A DNA stretch of 64,000 nucleotides from contig NZ_JACIBK010000002.1 of the NCBI RefSeq assembly GCF_014195325.1, positions 372,001-436,000 on the forward strand. The letters are read 5' to 3'. Under the pieces are notes generated by a model, which searched no databases, was not told where the DNA came from, and saw only the letters and a program-made list of their open reading frames with translations. The stretch comes from Rhizobium sp. BK650. GTDB taxonomy: Bacteria > Pseudomonadota > Alphaproteobacteria > Rhizobiales > Rhizobiaceae. Every line of letters begins with the position of its first letter. Positions within the stretch are counted from its first letter, which is position 1. Position numbers and translations under genes: made by a program. Below, piece by piece: positions 9,853-19,186 of this stretch.

Positions 9853-10923
9853 ATGCTTTTCGAACGCCCCAATGATGATACGCTCTACGATGCCCTGATC
9901 GCCCGCAGCGCCGATTATGAGGGCCAGGCCTATGTCTGTGTGAAGACGACAGGCATCTTCTGCCGTCTAACTTGCCCAGCACGCAAGCCGAAGCGGGAAA
10001 ACACCATCTTCTTCGAGACGATCGCCGCCTGCATCCATTCCGGCTTTCGGCCGTGTCAACGCTGCAGGCCGCTGGAACAGCCTGGCCGAGAGCCGATCGT
10101 CGATGAACTGCTGGCACAACTGGACAGTGAGCCGCAAATGCGCTGGACAGAAGATGAGCTTGTTCGCAGGGGCTATGATCCATCAACCGTGCGCCGTGCC
10201 TTCAAGCGCGCGCTGGGCATGACGTTCCACGATATCGCCCGGTATCGCCGGTTGGGAGAGGCTGCTCGACAGCTCGCCCATGGCGCACGTGCCATCGATG
10301 CGCAGCTGGATGCGGGCTATGAATCACCAAGTGGCTTCCGGGCAGCCTTCCAACGCCTCGTCGGCAAGGCGCCAGCGCTCTCGCAGAATCGCGAGCTCTT
10401 GTTTGCCGATTGGTTCGATACGCCGCTCGGGCCGATGGTCGCGGTTGCCGACAAGACGCATCTTCATCTTCTCGAATTTCACGACCGCAAAGCGTTGCCG
10501 GCCGAACTCGAGGCGCTGCAGAGGCGCCTCCGCTCTTCGGTTGCGATCGGCCGCACGCCGGCGATCGACCAGATCGAGGCGGAGATCGGCGACTATTTCC
10601 AGGGACGGCTGACCGTCTTCAAGACACCGCTGGCGCTCGGTGGTACGCCCTTTGAAAAACACGTCTGGGCCAAGCTCATCGAAATCCCCGTCGGCCAGAC
10701 GCGTGCCTATGGCGATCTCGCAAGAGAGATGGAACGCCCCGAAGTTGTCCGCGCCGTCGGCCGCGCCAATGGCGCGAACCAGCTCGCCGTCATTGTTCCC
10801 TGCCATCGCATCCTCGGCGCAGACGGATCGCTGACGGGCTATGGCGGTGGACTCTGGCGCAAGCAATGGCTGCTGCGTCACGAGGAAAAGATCAGTGTAC
10901 CCAAGATGGAGAGGACAGCATGA
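9853..10923 (+). CDS. ada: Bifunctional Ada: methyl-DNA repair and transcriptional activator
   Basis: Repairs alkylated DNA and activates the adaptive response (356 aa). The N-terminal zinc domain has Cys37, Cys41, Cys68 and Cys71 (FCRLTC ... CQRC), with Cys37 the expected methylphosphotriester acceptor. An AraC-like helix-turn-helix spans about residues 90-165. The C-terminal O6-alkylguanine transferase domain carries the acceptor cysteine in IVPCHRIL (Cys317). The domain order is that of E. coli Ada. Its TGA overlaps the ATG of the next gene (ATGA), so the two form an operon that may be induced by alkylation damage. Confidence 0.96.
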   Translation: MLFERPNDDTLYDALIARSADYEGQAYVCVKTTGIFCRLTCPARKPKRENTIFFETIAACIHSGFRPCQRCRPLEQPGREPIVDELLAQLDSEPQMRWTEDELVRRGYDPSTVRRAFKRALGMTFHDIARYRRLGEAARQLAHGARAIDAQLDAGYESPSGFRAAFQRLVGKAPALSQNRELLFADWFDTPLGPMVAVADKTHLHLLEFHDRKALPAELEALQRRLRSSVAIGRTPAIDQIEAEIGDYFQGRLTVFKTPLALGGTPFEKHVWAKLIEIPVGQTRAYGDLAREMERPEVVRAVGRANGANQLAVIVPCHRILGADGSLTGYGGGLWRKQWLLRHEEKISVPKMERTA

Positions 10924-11690
10924 ACCAGACCGAGAAAGCCGAGCTTTTCAGGGCGCTGCACCGCAAAGGTGCTCCTGTCATTCTATATAACATCTGGGAC
11001 GCTGGAACGGCCAAAGCCGTGACGGACGCGGGCGCGAAGGCGCTTGCGACTGGAAGCTGGTCAGTGGCCGCCGCCCATGGTTATGGCGACGGCCAAAAGC
11101 TTCCGATGAACGTGCTGATCGAGACGGCGCGCTCGATCACCGCCGTCAACGACCTGCCGCTCTCCGTCGATTTCGAAGGCGGCTATTCGACCGAGCCTGC
11201 CGGTGCCGCCGCCAATGTCGCAAAGCTGATCGAGGTCGGCGCTGTCGGTATCAATTTCGAGGATCAGAAGGTAGGCGAAACCGGCCTTCATTCTATCGAA
11301 GCACAGGCGGCCCGTATCCGCGCCATCAGGGAAATGGCCGAGGCGCGGGGCATCGATTTCTTCATCAACGCCCGCACCGACCTCTTCTTGCAGGAAGGCG
11401 ATGGGTCCAGACATGGAGAACTGGTCGACGCGGCGATAGAGCGTGGCAAGGCCTATGCGGCTGCGGGTGCCAGCGGCTTCTTCGTACCCGGTCTCATCGA
11501 GCCGGCGCTGATCGAGAGGATCTGTGCGGCCTCTACGCTGCCCGTCAATATCATGATGAAGGCAGGCGCGCCCGATCCGGCTCATCTCGCAAGGCTCGGC
11601 GTTTCTCGCATCAGCTATGGTCCGGGGCCGTATCGAGCCATGATGGAAAAGCTCAGGGAAGCGGCCGCGGCGATCTATTCGCCGAACTGA
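10920..11690 (+). CDS. Isocitrate lyase/PEP mutase-family protein
   Basis: A 256-aa TIM-barrel enzyme of the isocitrate lyase / phosphoenolpyruvate mutase superfamily. Visible family features are PVILYNIWDAGTAKAV, the metal site region SVDFEGGY, the NFEDQK strand end and the NARTD motif. Members include 2-methylisocitrate lyase, oxaloacetate decarboxylase and carboxyphosphonoenolpyruvate mutase; the substrate here is unknown. The start codon overlaps the ada stop (ATGA), so it is translationally coupled to the repair gene. Its 3' end overlaps the convergent LysR gene by 16 bases. Confidence 0.85.
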   Translation: MNQTEKAELFRALHRKGAPVILYNIWDAGTAKAVTDAGAKALATGSWSVAAAHGYGDGQKLPMNVLIETARSITAVNDLPLSVDFEGGYSTEPAGAAANVAKLIEVGAVGINFEDQKVGETGLHSIEAQAARIRAIREMAEARGIDFFINARTDLFLQEGDGSRHGELVDAAIERGKAYAAAGASGFFVPGLIEPALIERICAASTLPVNIMMKAGAPDPAHLARLGVSRISYGPGPYRAMMEKLREAAAAIYSPN

Positions 11691-12592
11691 CCTTGGCTGG
11701 CAAGGCTCGGCTTTACACCAAGCGCCTGGGTCAGGAAATTGCGAACTATGGGGGAGCGCTCGTCGCGCCGGGTTGCGAGCGTCAACCTCGCTTTCGGCGC
11801 CTCGCCTTCAATGGCAATATAGCGAACGCCGGGAACATTGATCTTTACCATCTCCGCCGGCACGATCGAGACGCCGAGGCCGACGGCGATCAGGCTGGGG
11901 ATTGATGTGATCTGCGGCGCGAGCTGGCCAAGGATGGGTTCAAATCCCGCTTGCCGGCACGCGGCGATAATATCGTCGAAAAAGCCAGTGCCCGCCTCGC
12001 GCGGAAAGAGCACGAAGCTCTCTTCAGCGACTTCGTCAAGGCGCAATGCCTCTGCTTCCGACCGGGGATCTCTTGATGGCAGTGCGATGACCATGCGCTC
12101 TTCAGCCAGCAGGTGGCATCGGGCTTTCATCTGATCGCCACTGCCTGGGCGGACGAACACGGCGTCGAGCTCTTCCACATCCAGTTGTTCCAGCAACCGT
12201 GTAGTGGGCGCTTCTTCCAGGCTGAACTCGACATCAGCGTATTTCTCGCGGAAAGCATTCACTGCGGCGGGTACGAGCGGATTGAAAACCGCTGAACTCG
12301 TGAAGCCAACCCGCAGCCGCCCGCTCTCACCGCGCGCTGCGCGAATGGCAGATCGCTTTGCCTGTTCCGCCTGGAACAGGATCGCCCGGACTTCGGGCAG
12401 GAAGGCCTTGCCCGCTTCCGTCAGTTCCGCGCCGTTCGGCAGGCGCCGAAAGAGCGCCGTACCGATCTCGTTTTCAAGATCGCGAATCTGATTGCTGAGT
12501 GGTGGCTGACCGATGCCGACCCGACGCGCCGCACGCGTAAAATTCAGTTCTTCGGCTACGGCGATGAAATATCGAAGGTGACGCAGTTCCAT
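11675..12592 (-). CDS. LysR-family transcriptional regulator
   Basis: A 305-aa LTTR. The winged HTH occupies residues 1-60 (FIAVAEELNFTRAARRVGIG then QPPLSNQIRDLENEIG), followed by the two-lobed effector-binding domain beginning near RLRVGFTSSAVFNPLVP. It is divergent from the SDR gene with about 115 bases between the starts, the usual layout for an LTTR and its target. A partially dyad ATA-N9-TAT sequence just upstream of its start (about 12597-12611) is a possible LTTR box. The inducer is unknown. Confidence 0.92.
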   Translation of the reverse strand: MELRHLRYFIAVAEELNFTRAARRVGIGQPPLSNQIRDLENEIGTALFRRLPNGAELTEAGKAFLPEVRAILFQAEQAKRSAIRAARGESGRLRVGFTSSAVFNPLVPAAVNAFREKYADVEFSLEEAPTTRLLEQLDVEELDAVFVRPGSGDQMKARCHLLAEERMVIALPSRDPRSEAEALRLDEVAEESFVLFPREAGTGFFDDIIAACRQAGFEPILGQLAPQITSIPSLIAVGLGVSIVPAEMVKINVPGVRYIAIEGEAPKARLTLATRRDERSPIVRNFLTQALGVKPSLASQGQFGE

Positions 12593-12706
12593 TCCATACT
12601 TCTAAGATATCGAATGAGCCTGTGCAATATATTGGAACAACCTCTCCCGGCTCACCACATGGCGAGGCGCGTCATCTCGTCACGCGAAGCAGGAAAGGAC
12701 TTCCCA

Positions 12707-13552
12707 ATGAGTTTAAATGAAAAGCAGTTCCTGATTACCGGTGTCAGCTCCGGTTTTGGCCGTGCCTTTGCGGAAGCGGCACTGGAAAGAGGTCATAGGG
12801 TGGTTGGTACGGTGCGCAATGATGAAGCCGCTGCAACGTTTGAGTGCCTGGCGCCCGGCCGCGCTCATGCCGTCCAGCTCGATGTCGCCGATACCAAGGC
12901 AATCGTGCCTATCGTTGCCGGAATTGAGCGTTCGATCGGTCCGGTGAATGTCCTCATCAACAATGCTGGCTATGGGCATGAGGGGACGATGGAGGAATCG
13001 CCGATCGAGGAAATGCGCAGGCAATTCGAGGTCAATGTCTTCGGGGCGGTCGGAATGATGAAGGCCGTCCTGCCGTTCATGCGCCGGCGGCGGGCGGGCC
13101 GTATCATTAACATCACATCCATGGGCGGCTTCATCACCATGCCGGGCATTGCGTATTATTGCGGCAGCAAATTTGCGCTGGAAGGCATGAGCGAGGTTCT
13201 GGCAAAGGAGGTAAAGGACTTCGGTATCGCGGTCACGGCAGTGGCGCCTGGCTCATTCCGCACTGACTGGGCTGGACGCTCGATGATACGCAGTGGCAGG
13301 AGCATTGCCGATTACGACGCGCTCTTTGATCCAATCCGTAGGGCACGGGAGGAAAAGAGCGGCAAACAGGCCGGCGATCCTCGCAAGGCAGCGGCTGCCG
13401 TCATGGCGTTGGTAGAGGCCGAAAATCCGCCGGTGCATTTGCTGCTCGGCCCCGATGCGCTCCAACTCGTTCGCGATAAGCTCAAGAACCTGAGCGCCGA
13501 AATCGACGACTGGGAAGATCTGACACTTTCGACGAGCTTTGTCGAAGCATGA
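12707..13552 (+). CDS. Short-chain dehydrogenase/reductase
   Basis: A 281-aa classical SDR oxidoreductase. The cofactor motif is GVSSGFGR (TGxxxGxG type), the NNAGYG motif is present, and the catalytic residues are Ser in NITSMGG and the Tyr-x3-Lys in YYCGSKFA. The long frame begins upstream at 12578, but the ATG at 12707 has an AAAGGA ribosome site and gives the normal N-terminus MSLNEKQFLITGV. Probably controlled by the divergent LysR regulator. The substrate cannot be read from the sequence. Confidence 0.9.
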   Translation: MSLNEKQFLITGVSSGFGRAFAEAALERGHRVVGTVRNDEAAATFECLAPGRAHAVQLDVADTKAIVPIVAGIERSIGPVNVLINNAGYGHEGTMEESPIEEMRRQFEVNVFGAVGMMKAVLPFMRRRRAGRIINITSMGGFITMPGIAYYCGSKFALEGMSEVLAKEVKDFGIAVTAVAPGSFRTDWAGRSMIRSGRSIADYDALFDPIRRAREEKSGKQAGDPRKAAAAVMALVEAENPPVHLLLGPDALQLVRDKLKNLSAEIDDWEDLTLSTSFVEA

Positions 13553-13554
13553 GA

Positions 13555-13581
13555 AAAGGCGCCACAAAAGAGCGCCTCTTT
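13555..13581. terminator. Short bidirectional hairpin between SDR gene and argB
   Basis: GGCGC / GCGCC stem with a 9-base loop, flanked by AAAA on the left and CTCTTTC on the right. It lies in the 32 bases between two convergent stop codons, so it may end both transcripts. The stem is short. Confidence 0.5.
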
Positions 13582-13584
13582 CAA

Positions 13585-14472
13585 TCAGGGAACGATCAGC
13601 GTGCCGACGCCGTGCTCGGTGAAGATTTCCAGCAGAACCGAATGGGCAGTCTTACCGTTCAGGATAACGACGCCCTGCACGCCGGCCTTGATCGCGTCGA
13701 TGCAGGTTTCGACCTTCGGGATCATGCCGCCTGAAATCGTGCCGTCGGCGATCAGCGCGTGGGCTTCGGCGACCGAGAGCTCCTTGATGAGCTTGCCCTG
13801 CTTGTCGAGCACGCCGGGCACATCCGTCAGGAATAGCAGGCGTGTGGCGTTCAAAGCGCCGGCGATGGCGCCGGCGAAGGTGTCGGCGTTGATATTGTAG
13901 GTCGCGCCGTCGCGGCCAGGAGCAACCGGCGCAATGACCGGGATCATCTCGGAGCGAGCCAGAAGATCGAGCAGCGTGCGGTCGACTTCGACCACTTCGC
14001 CGACGAAACCGAGATCGAGCACGCGCTCGATGTTGGAATCTGGGTCCTTGACGGTCTTGCGCGCCTTTTCCGCAAAGACCATGTTGCCGTCCTTGCCGCA
14101 GAGGCCGATCGCCCATTCACCGGTCTGATTGATCAGCGCGACGATTTCCTTGTTGATCGAGCCGGCGAGAACCATTTCGACGATCTCGACCGTCTTCTGG
14201 TCGGTAACGCGCAGGCCGCCCTCGAATTTCGACTCGATACCCATCTTCGTCAGCATCGCGCCGATCTGCGGGCCGCCGCCATGCACGACGATCGGGTTGA
14301 CGCCGGATTGTTTCAGAAGCGCGATATCGCTGGCGAAGGCCTTGCCGAGTTCGGGATTGCCCATGGCGTGGCCGCCGTACTTCACGACGATCGTCTTGTT
14401 TTCATAGCGCTGCATGAAAGGCAGCGCCTGAGCGAGAAGACGTGCCTGGATTTCGCTTTCGGACTCGTTCAT
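13585..14472 (-). CDS. argB: Acetylglutamate kinase
   Basis: Phosphorylates N-acetylglutamate, the second step of arginine synthesis (295 aa). The amino acid kinase fold motifs are clear: [12 protein letters not shown], the substrate loop [12 protein letters not shown], and [17 protein letters not shown]. Family length is matched. It belongs to the ancestral run with engB/yidC, but a sigma/anti-sigma/fasciclin module separates it from engB here. The divergent 156-base gap to the sigma gene must hold both promoters. Confidence 0.97.
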   Translation of the reverse strand: MNESESEIQARLLAQALPFMQRYENKTIVVKYGGHAMGNPELGKAFASDIALLKQSGVNPIVVHGGGPQIGAMLTKMGIESKFEGGLRVTDQKTVEIVEMVLAGSINKEIVALINQTGEWAIGLCGKDGNMVFAEKARKTVKDPDSNIERVLDLGFVGEVVEVDRTLLDLLARSEMIPVIAPVAPGRDGATYNINADTFAGAIAGALNATRLLFLTDVPGVLDKQGKLIKELSVAEAHALIADGTISGGMIPKVETCIDAIKAGVQGVVILNGKTAHSVLLEIFTEHGVGTLIVP

Positions 14473-14543
14473 GGGGGACCCCGCGGAATTGATCGCGGCC
14501 TTTTATCTCAAGTTTTTGACGGATGGAATAATCCGGCACGCAA

Positions 14544-14557
14544 TAGTTTTTCGTATC
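14544..14557 (+). promoter_or_regulatory. Box shared with the fasciclin upstream region
   Basis: TAGTT-N4-GTATC lies 72 bases before the ECF sigma start, and a TAGTT-N4-ATATC version lies at 15923-15936, 56 bases before the fasciclin gene. It might be part of an autoregulated ECF promoter, but no matching -35 element at a constant distance was found. Confidence 0.25.
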
Positions 14558-14628
14558 TAAGGTCGACCTGGGAACCTGCCAGCTCATAAAGAAACTATCG
14601 AAGCGGAAATCGTTCACCCGAGGGCGAC

Positions 14629-15165
14629 ATGATTGGCGATTTTTCAGATTTGATCGGCCGTATTGCGCTTGGCGACCGAAAGGCCTTCGCTGCGCTCTAT
14701 AATCGGACCAGCCCGAAACTTCTGGCGATCTGCCTGCGTATTCTTGGAAACAGGAACGAGGCGGAAGAGGTATTACAGGAGGTCTACATCAAGATATGGC
14801 AGCGCGCCGGCGCCTTTACGGCCGGCTCCGCCACATCGGCTGCGTGGCTTGCGGCAATAGCGCGCAATCAATCGATCGACACGATGAGAGCACGCAAGCC
14901 CATAGCCGACGAAATCGATAGCGTGCTCGATCTCGCCGATGCTGATCCTGATCCGGAAACGCAAGTCGTGATAAGGGATGAAGGAAGGCGGATTGACACC
15001 TGCATGGAAGAGTTGGAAGCTGACCGTGCGGTCGCGGTGAAACGGGCTTATGTCGAAGGACAGAGCTATCAGGAACTGGCCGATCAGTTTGGTGTCCCGC
15101 TGAACACGATGCGGACATGGCTAAGACGAAGCCTGCTGAAACTGAGAGAGTGCATGGAACGATGA
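14629..15165 (+). CDS. ECF RNA polymerase sigma factor (SigK-like)
   Basis: A 178-aa extracytoplasmic-function sigma factor. Region 2 is at about residues 20-85, with ILGNRNEAEEVLQEVYIKIW for core binding and -10 recognition. Region 4 is at 125-175, with SYQELADQFGVPLNTMRTWL as the -35 HTH. Region 3 is absent, as usual for ECFs. Its TGA overlaps the ATG of the anti-sigma gene. The pairing with an RskA-type anti-sigma factor and a nearby fasciclin gene matches the SigK-RskA-MPT70/83 layout of Mycobacterium, which suggests it controls the fasciclin protein. The inducing signal is unknown. Confidence 0.9.
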   Translation: MIGDFSDLIGRIALGDRKAFAALYNRTSPKLLAICLRILGNRNEAEEVLQEVYIKIWQRAGAFTAGSATSAAWLAAIARNQSIDTMRARKPIADEIDSVLDLADADPDPETQVVIRDEGRRIDTCMEELEADRAVAVKRAYVEGQSYQELADQFGVPLNTMRTWLRRSLLKLRECMER

Positions 15166-15881
15166 CATCGCCCGACAGAAGCAAGGGAGACCGCTCGCGG
15201 GATGAGGTTCTTGCCGGCGAGTATGTGCTCGGTGTCCTCTCACTTCAGGACCGCAGGATCGTAGAGGAGCGAATGCGCCGCGACCGGCAGTTTGCTGCCA
15301 TCGTCAGTCGCTGGGAGGTCAATCTCTCCAGCTTCAACGATGAATATGGTACGGCTGCACCGAGCCGCGAGACTTTCAGGCAGATAGAAGCCCGACTCTT
15401 TGCCGATACGGAAACTACGCCGCGGTTTTCGCATGGGTTGTGGAATTCCGCGGTTTTTTGGCGCTCGGTGGCATTTGCCTCACTTGCCGTCACGCTTGGT
15501 GTGATTGCCTTCGCCTGGGGCCTCGTGCCGCAGCCTCCGACAATGCCGCCGCTGGTAGCCGACCTTTCGGGGCAGGGCAATCAGGTCAATCTGGCGGCGT
15601 CTTACCAAGTCCAGAGCGGCAGGTTGAAGATCGTACCGGTTGCGGCTGGCAAGCCCGAAGAGAAATCGCTTGAACTCTGGCTGATGCCTGCAGCCGGTAC
15701 GCCTCGCTCCCTCGGCATTTTCCAGCCCGGCATGGATGGCGAACTGGTGATCCCGACGGATCTGCGCGGCCAGATTTCCGATGGCGTGACGCTCGCGGTC
15801 AGCCTGGAGCCATTCGGTGGCTCGCCCAACCATCAACCGACCGGTCCCGTTCTGGCTAGCGGCTCGCTCCGTCGGCCGTAA
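15162..15881 (+). CDS. Anti-sigma factor, RskA family
   Basis: A 239-aa membrane-bound regulator. The cytoplasmic N-terminal sigma-binding domain (EVLAGEYVLGVLSLQDRRIV) spans residues 10-80. One transmembrane segment follows (about 95-118: SVAFASLAVTLGVIAFAWGL), then a periplasmic RskA C-terminal domain (about 120-239, with QVNLAASYQVQSGRLKIVP). The ATG at 15162 overlaps the sigma stop (ATGA), ensuring co-production. Family members hold the sigma factor at the membrane until regulated proteolysis releases it. Confidence 0.9.
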   Translation: MTSPDRSKGDRSRDEVLAGEYVLGVLSLQDRRIVEERMRRDRQFAAIVSRWEVNLSSFNDEYGTAAPSRETFRQIEARLFADTETTPRFSHGLWNSAVFWRSVAFASLAVTLGVIAFAWGLVPQPPTMPPLVADLSGQGNQVNLAASYQVQSGRLKIVPVAAGKPEEKSLELWLMPAAGTPRSLGIFQPGMDGELVIPTDLRGQISDGVTLAVSLEPFGGSPNHQPTGPVLASGSLRRP

Positions 15882-15991
15882 ACAAAGGAATTTTTCCTGA
15901 AACTCTTCTGCAGCGCCTTCCGTAGTTGCTGATATCCGGGCGGCGCAAGGCATAAAGCCGGCGGCTGCGACCGGGTGCAGAGGAGAAAGTC

Positions 15992-16546
15992 ATGATCAAG
16001 TCCGCATTGCGTGCCACAGCGCTCGCCGCCGCCTTTTCAGCAATCGCTTTCGCCGCCCAGGCAAACCCGATGGTCGGCGGTGCCGCGATGTATGCGAATA
16101 AGAACATCGTCGAGAACGCCGTCAACTCCAAGGATCACACCACGCTAGTCGCTGCCGTTAAAGCCGCCGGCCTTGTCGGCACGCTGGAAGGCAAGGGCCC
16201 ATTCACCGTCTTTGCACCAACCAACGAGGCCTTTGCCGCCCTGCCGAAGGGCACCGTCGATGCACTGCTGAAACCCGAAAACAAGGGCAAGCTCGTCAAG
16301 ATCCTCACCTGTCATGTCGTTGCAGCCAATGCCCTGTCCAAGACCGTCGCCAAAATGATCAAGGACGATGGCGGTGAGCATGACATTAAGACGGTCGGCG
16401 GCTGCGTGATCAAGGCCAAGGAAAGCATGGGCAAAATCACGCTGACGGATGAAAACGGCGATGTCGCCCACGTCACCATAGCCGACGTTAAACAGTCGAA
16501 CGGCGTCATTCACGTCGTCGACAAGGTGCTGCTGCCGAAGATGTAG
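15992..16546 (+). CDS. Secreted fasciclin (FAS1) domain protein
   Basis: A 184-aa exported protein with signal peptide MIKSALRATALAAAFSAIAF ending near AAQA-NP and a single FAS1 domain. The family H1 box is VFAPTNEAFAALP and the H2 box is VIHVVDKVLLP. A good ribosome site (AGAGGAGAAAG) precedes the ATG. FAS1 domains act in adhesion and cell-surface interactions. The gene lies 110 bases after the sigma/anti-sigma pair, on the same strand, and is the likely regulon member of that pair. Confidence 0.92.
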   Translation: MIKSALRATALAAAFSAIAFAAQANPMVGGAAMYANKNIVENAVNSKDHTTLVAAVKAAGLVGTLEGKGPFTVFAPTNEAFAALPKGTVDALLKPENKGKLVKILTCHVVAANALSKTVAKMIKDDGGEHDIKTVGGCVIKAKESMGKITLTDENGDVAHVTIADVKQSNGVIHVVDKVLLPKM

Positions 16547-16568
16547 ACCCGAGGTGTCAGCCGCAATT

Positions 16569-16588
16569 GAGGCGCCATTCGGCGCCTC
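16569..16588. terminator. Perfect hairpin terminator between fasciclin gene and engB
   Basis: GAGGCGCC / GGCGCCTC with a 4-base loop, followed on the plus strand by TGTTATTT. It lies between convergent stops and fits termination of the fasciclin transcript, possibly of both. Confidence 0.8.
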
Positions 16589-16590
16589 TG

Positions 16591-17244
16591 TTATTTCCAG
16601 TTGCTGATGCCGACCGTCTCGGCAATCGCCTGCCGCAATTCGTCCAGCCCCTCATTCTTTTCCGAGGACGTGGACAGCACGGCCGGATAGGCAGCAGGAC
16701 GCTTGCGGATCTTCTCCGATGTTTCGGCAATCAGTTTGGGTACGGCGGGTGCCTTGATCTTGTCCGTCTTGGTCAACACGATCTGATAGGAGACAGCCGC
16801 CTTGTCGAGCAGCGTCAGAACGTCATCGTCGTTCTTCTTGATGCCGTGGCGGCTGTCGATCAGGACATAAACGCGCTTCAACGTGGCGCGGCCGCGCAGA
16901 TAGTCGAAAACGAGTTTCGTCCAGGCATCCACCTGTTCCTTCGGTGCCTGCGCGTAACCATAGCCCGGCATGTCGACCAGCGCCATTGGCGGCAGGTCTT
17001 TGCCTTCACCGGAATAGCCGTCGGGAACGAAGTAGTTGAGCTCTTGCGTGCGTCCGGGCGTATTGGAGGTTCGCGCCAGGCCTTTCTGACCGACGAGTGC
17101 ATTGATCAGAGACGACTTGCCGACATTCGAGCGGCCGGCGAAAGCGACTTCCAGTGGTCCTTCCGGCGGAAGGAATTTCAGGGAAGGCACGCCGCGGATG
17201 AAGATCCAGGGATGGCCGAAGAGCGGCTTTGCGATTTCAGTCAT
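16591..17244 (-). CDS. engB: Ribosome biogenesis GTPase (YsxC/YihA)
   Basis: Essential GTPase for 50S subunit maturation (217 aa). The G1 P-loop is [11 protein letters not shown]3 is DMPGYG, and G4 is TKTDK. The TrmE/Era-type effector loop is present around [15 protein letters not shown]. It is the third gene in the minus-strand cluster rpmH-rnpA-yidC-engB. The 145-base gap after yidC contains a terminator, so engB probably has its own promoter. Confidence 0.96.
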   Translation of the reverse strand: MTEIAKPLFGHPWIFIRGVPSLKFLPPEGPLEVAFAGRSNVGKSSLINALVGQKGLARTSNTPGRTQELNYFVPDGYSGEGKDLPPMALVDMPGYGYAQAPKEQVDAWTKLVFDYLRGRATLKRVYVLIDSRHGIKKNDDDVLTLLDKAAVSYQIVLTKTDKIKAPAVPKLIAETSEKIRKRPAAYPAVLSTSSEKNEGLDELRQAIAETVGISNWK

Positions 17245-17350
17245 ATGAATTCTGCAATCTCCGGGTTCGGGAATGAAACCGGCTTCGTGTTTTTAAGATG
17301 GATTGTCAAGATTCGCGACGGCTGTGCGATCCTGAGGATCGAAACAAAAA

Positions 17351-17368
17351 GCCCCGCCGGAGCGGGGC
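17351..17368 (-). terminator. Rho-independent terminator of yidC
   Basis: GCCCCGC / GCGGGGC with loop CGGA. On the minus strand it is followed by TTTTTGTTTC, a clear T-run. It lies 21 bases beyond the yidC stop. Confidence 0.88.
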
Positions 17369-17389
17369 TTTCCGATTATTTCCGGCCGA

Positions 17390-19186
17390 TTATTTCGATG
17401 GCGCCGGTTTTCGTTTGAATATGCCCTTCAGATTGTCGAAGAGCTCGATCTTCACGCCGTGGCGCTTCATGATGACCGACTGCTGGATCACCGAAAGCGT
17501 ATTGTTCCAGGCCCAATAGATGACGAGACCAGCCGGGAAGCTTGCCAGCATGAACATGAAGACCAGCGGCATCCAGTTGAAGATCATCGCCTGCGTCGGA
17601 TCAGGCGGCGTCGGGTTCATACGCATCTGCAAGAACATGGTGATACCCATGATCAGCGGCCAGACGCCGAGATGCAGCAGGGTCGGAGCCTCGAAGGGCA
17701 GCAGGCCGAACAGGTTGACGATAGACGTCGGATCGGGCGCTGAGAGGTCCTTGATCCAGCCGAAGAACGGCGCATGGCGCATCTCTATAGTGATGTAGAT
17801 CACCTTGTAGAGCGAGAAGAAGATCGGGATCTGCAGCGCCACCGGCCAGCAGCCGGCGATCGGGTTGATCTTCTCTTCCTTGTAGAGCTGCATCGTCGCC
17901 TGCTGCAGACCCATGCGGTCGTCGCCGAACTTGGCCTTCAGCTCTTCCATTTTCGGCTGCATGCGCTTCATGTTCGCCATCGAAGCATACTGCTTGCTGG
18001 CGAGCGGGAAGAACAGCGCTTTGACCACGATGGTCGTGCAGAGGATCGCCACACCGAAATTGCCGAAGTAGCGGAAGAAGAAGTCCATCAGCTTGAACAT
18101 CGGCTTGGTAATGAAATAGAACCAGCCCCAGTCGATCAGGCGGTCGAAGCGCGGAATATTGTAGGTTGTTTCGTAACCGTCGATGACGGGAACTTCCTTG
18201 GCTCCGGCAAACACCATGTTCCTGATTTCGACAGACTGACCGGGAGCAATCGTAAAGGCATCGCCCTTGTAATCTGCCTGATAACGCGGCTGACCATCGG
18301 TGAAATGCGAGAAGCGGGCGTCATAGGCCGTCTGTTGCGGCGGGATGACCGTTGCAGCCCAATATTTGTCGGTGATGCCGAGCCAACCGCCGGTGGATTT
18401 GGCCGGCGTAACAGCTTCCTTCTCAACCGCCGTATACTTGCTCTCGATCAGGCCGTCGTCGCCGATGACGCCGATGAAGCCCTCATGAAGAACGTACACG
18501 GATGGCGTCGTCGGCTTGTTGTAGCGCGTGACACGGCCGTAGGAGGAGAGGGAAATAGGTGTCTCGCCCGTATTCTGGATCTTGTCCGTCACCGTAAACA
18601 TATAGCGTTCGTCGACGGAGATCGTGCGGGCGAAGGTGATGCCCCTGTCATTGGTATAGGTCAGCGTCACCGGCGTCTTTTCCGTGAGCTTTGCGCCGTC
18701 GGGGGCGGTCCAGACGGTGGACGGCCCGGGAACGGTGCCGATCGCATCGCCGCCGACATAACCGAGTTCGGTGAAATAGCCGTCTTTGGTTTCAGCCGGC
18801 GAGAAGAGCGTGATAATCGGGCTCGAGTCGTCGACGGTCTCGTGATAGCCCTTGAGCCTCAGATCGTCGAGGCGGGCACCGATGAGATTGACGGAGCCGG
18901 AAAGGGCTGCAGTGTCGATGACAACGCGGGGGGTCTTCGCAAGTGCTTCTTCACGGGTCGCGGTCGCGGCGGCCTGACCGGTCGGGGCGGCACCATTTGT
19001 CTGGGCGGCGCCCTGGCTGCTGGCTGCCGGCTTCTGCGTCTGCTCGGTCTGCTGCTGCGCCTTCTGGGCTTCCTGGGCTTTGCGCTGGGTCTCGATGCGT
19101 GGGTTCATATAGAGGAACTGCCAGCCAAGGACGATCAGCACCGAGAGAGCGATCGCAATGAAGTAATTGCGGTTGTTTTCCATCAT
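17390..19186 (-). CDS. yidC: Membrane protein insertase YidC
   Basis: Inserts and folds inner-membrane proteins, alone or with SecYEG (598 aa). An N-terminal membrane anchor ([20 protein letters not shown]) is followed by a Gln/Ala-rich linker and a large periplasmic beta-domain (about 85-350). The conserved five-helix insertase core occupies the last 230 residues ([20 protein letters not shown]; the [19 protein letters not shown] region). The first ATG overlaps the rnpA stop. There is no yidD gene between rnpA and yidC, unlike in many proteobacteria. Confidence 0.97.
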   Translation of the reverse strand: MMENNRNYFIAIALSVLIVLGWQFLYMNPRIETQRKAQEAQKAQQQTEQTQKPAASSQGAAQTNGAAPTGQAAATATREEALAKTPRVVIDTAALSGSVNLIGARLDDLRLKGYHETVDDSSPIITLFSPAETKDGYFTELGYVGGDAIGTVPGPSTVWTAPDGAKLTEKTPVTLTYTNDRGITFARTISVDERYMFTVTDKIQNTGETPISLSSYGRVTRYNKPTTPSVYVLHEGFIGVIGDDGLIESKYTAVEKEAVTPAKSTGGWLGITDKYWAATVIPPQQTAYDARFSHFTDGQPRYQADYKGDAFTIAPGQSVEIRNMVFAGAKEVPVIDGYETTYNIPRFDRLIDWGWFYFITKPMFKLMDFFFRYFGNFGVAILCTTIVVKALFFPLASKQYASMANMKRMQPKMEELKAKFGDDRMGLQQATMQLYKEEKINPIAGCWPVALQIPIFFSLYKVIYITIEMRHAPFFGWIKDLSAPDPTSIVNLFGLLPFEAPTLLHLGVWPLIMGITMFLQMRMNPTPPDPTQAMIFNWMPLVFMFMLASFPAGLVIYWAWNNTLSVIQQSVIMKRHGVKIELFDNLKGIFKRKPAPSK

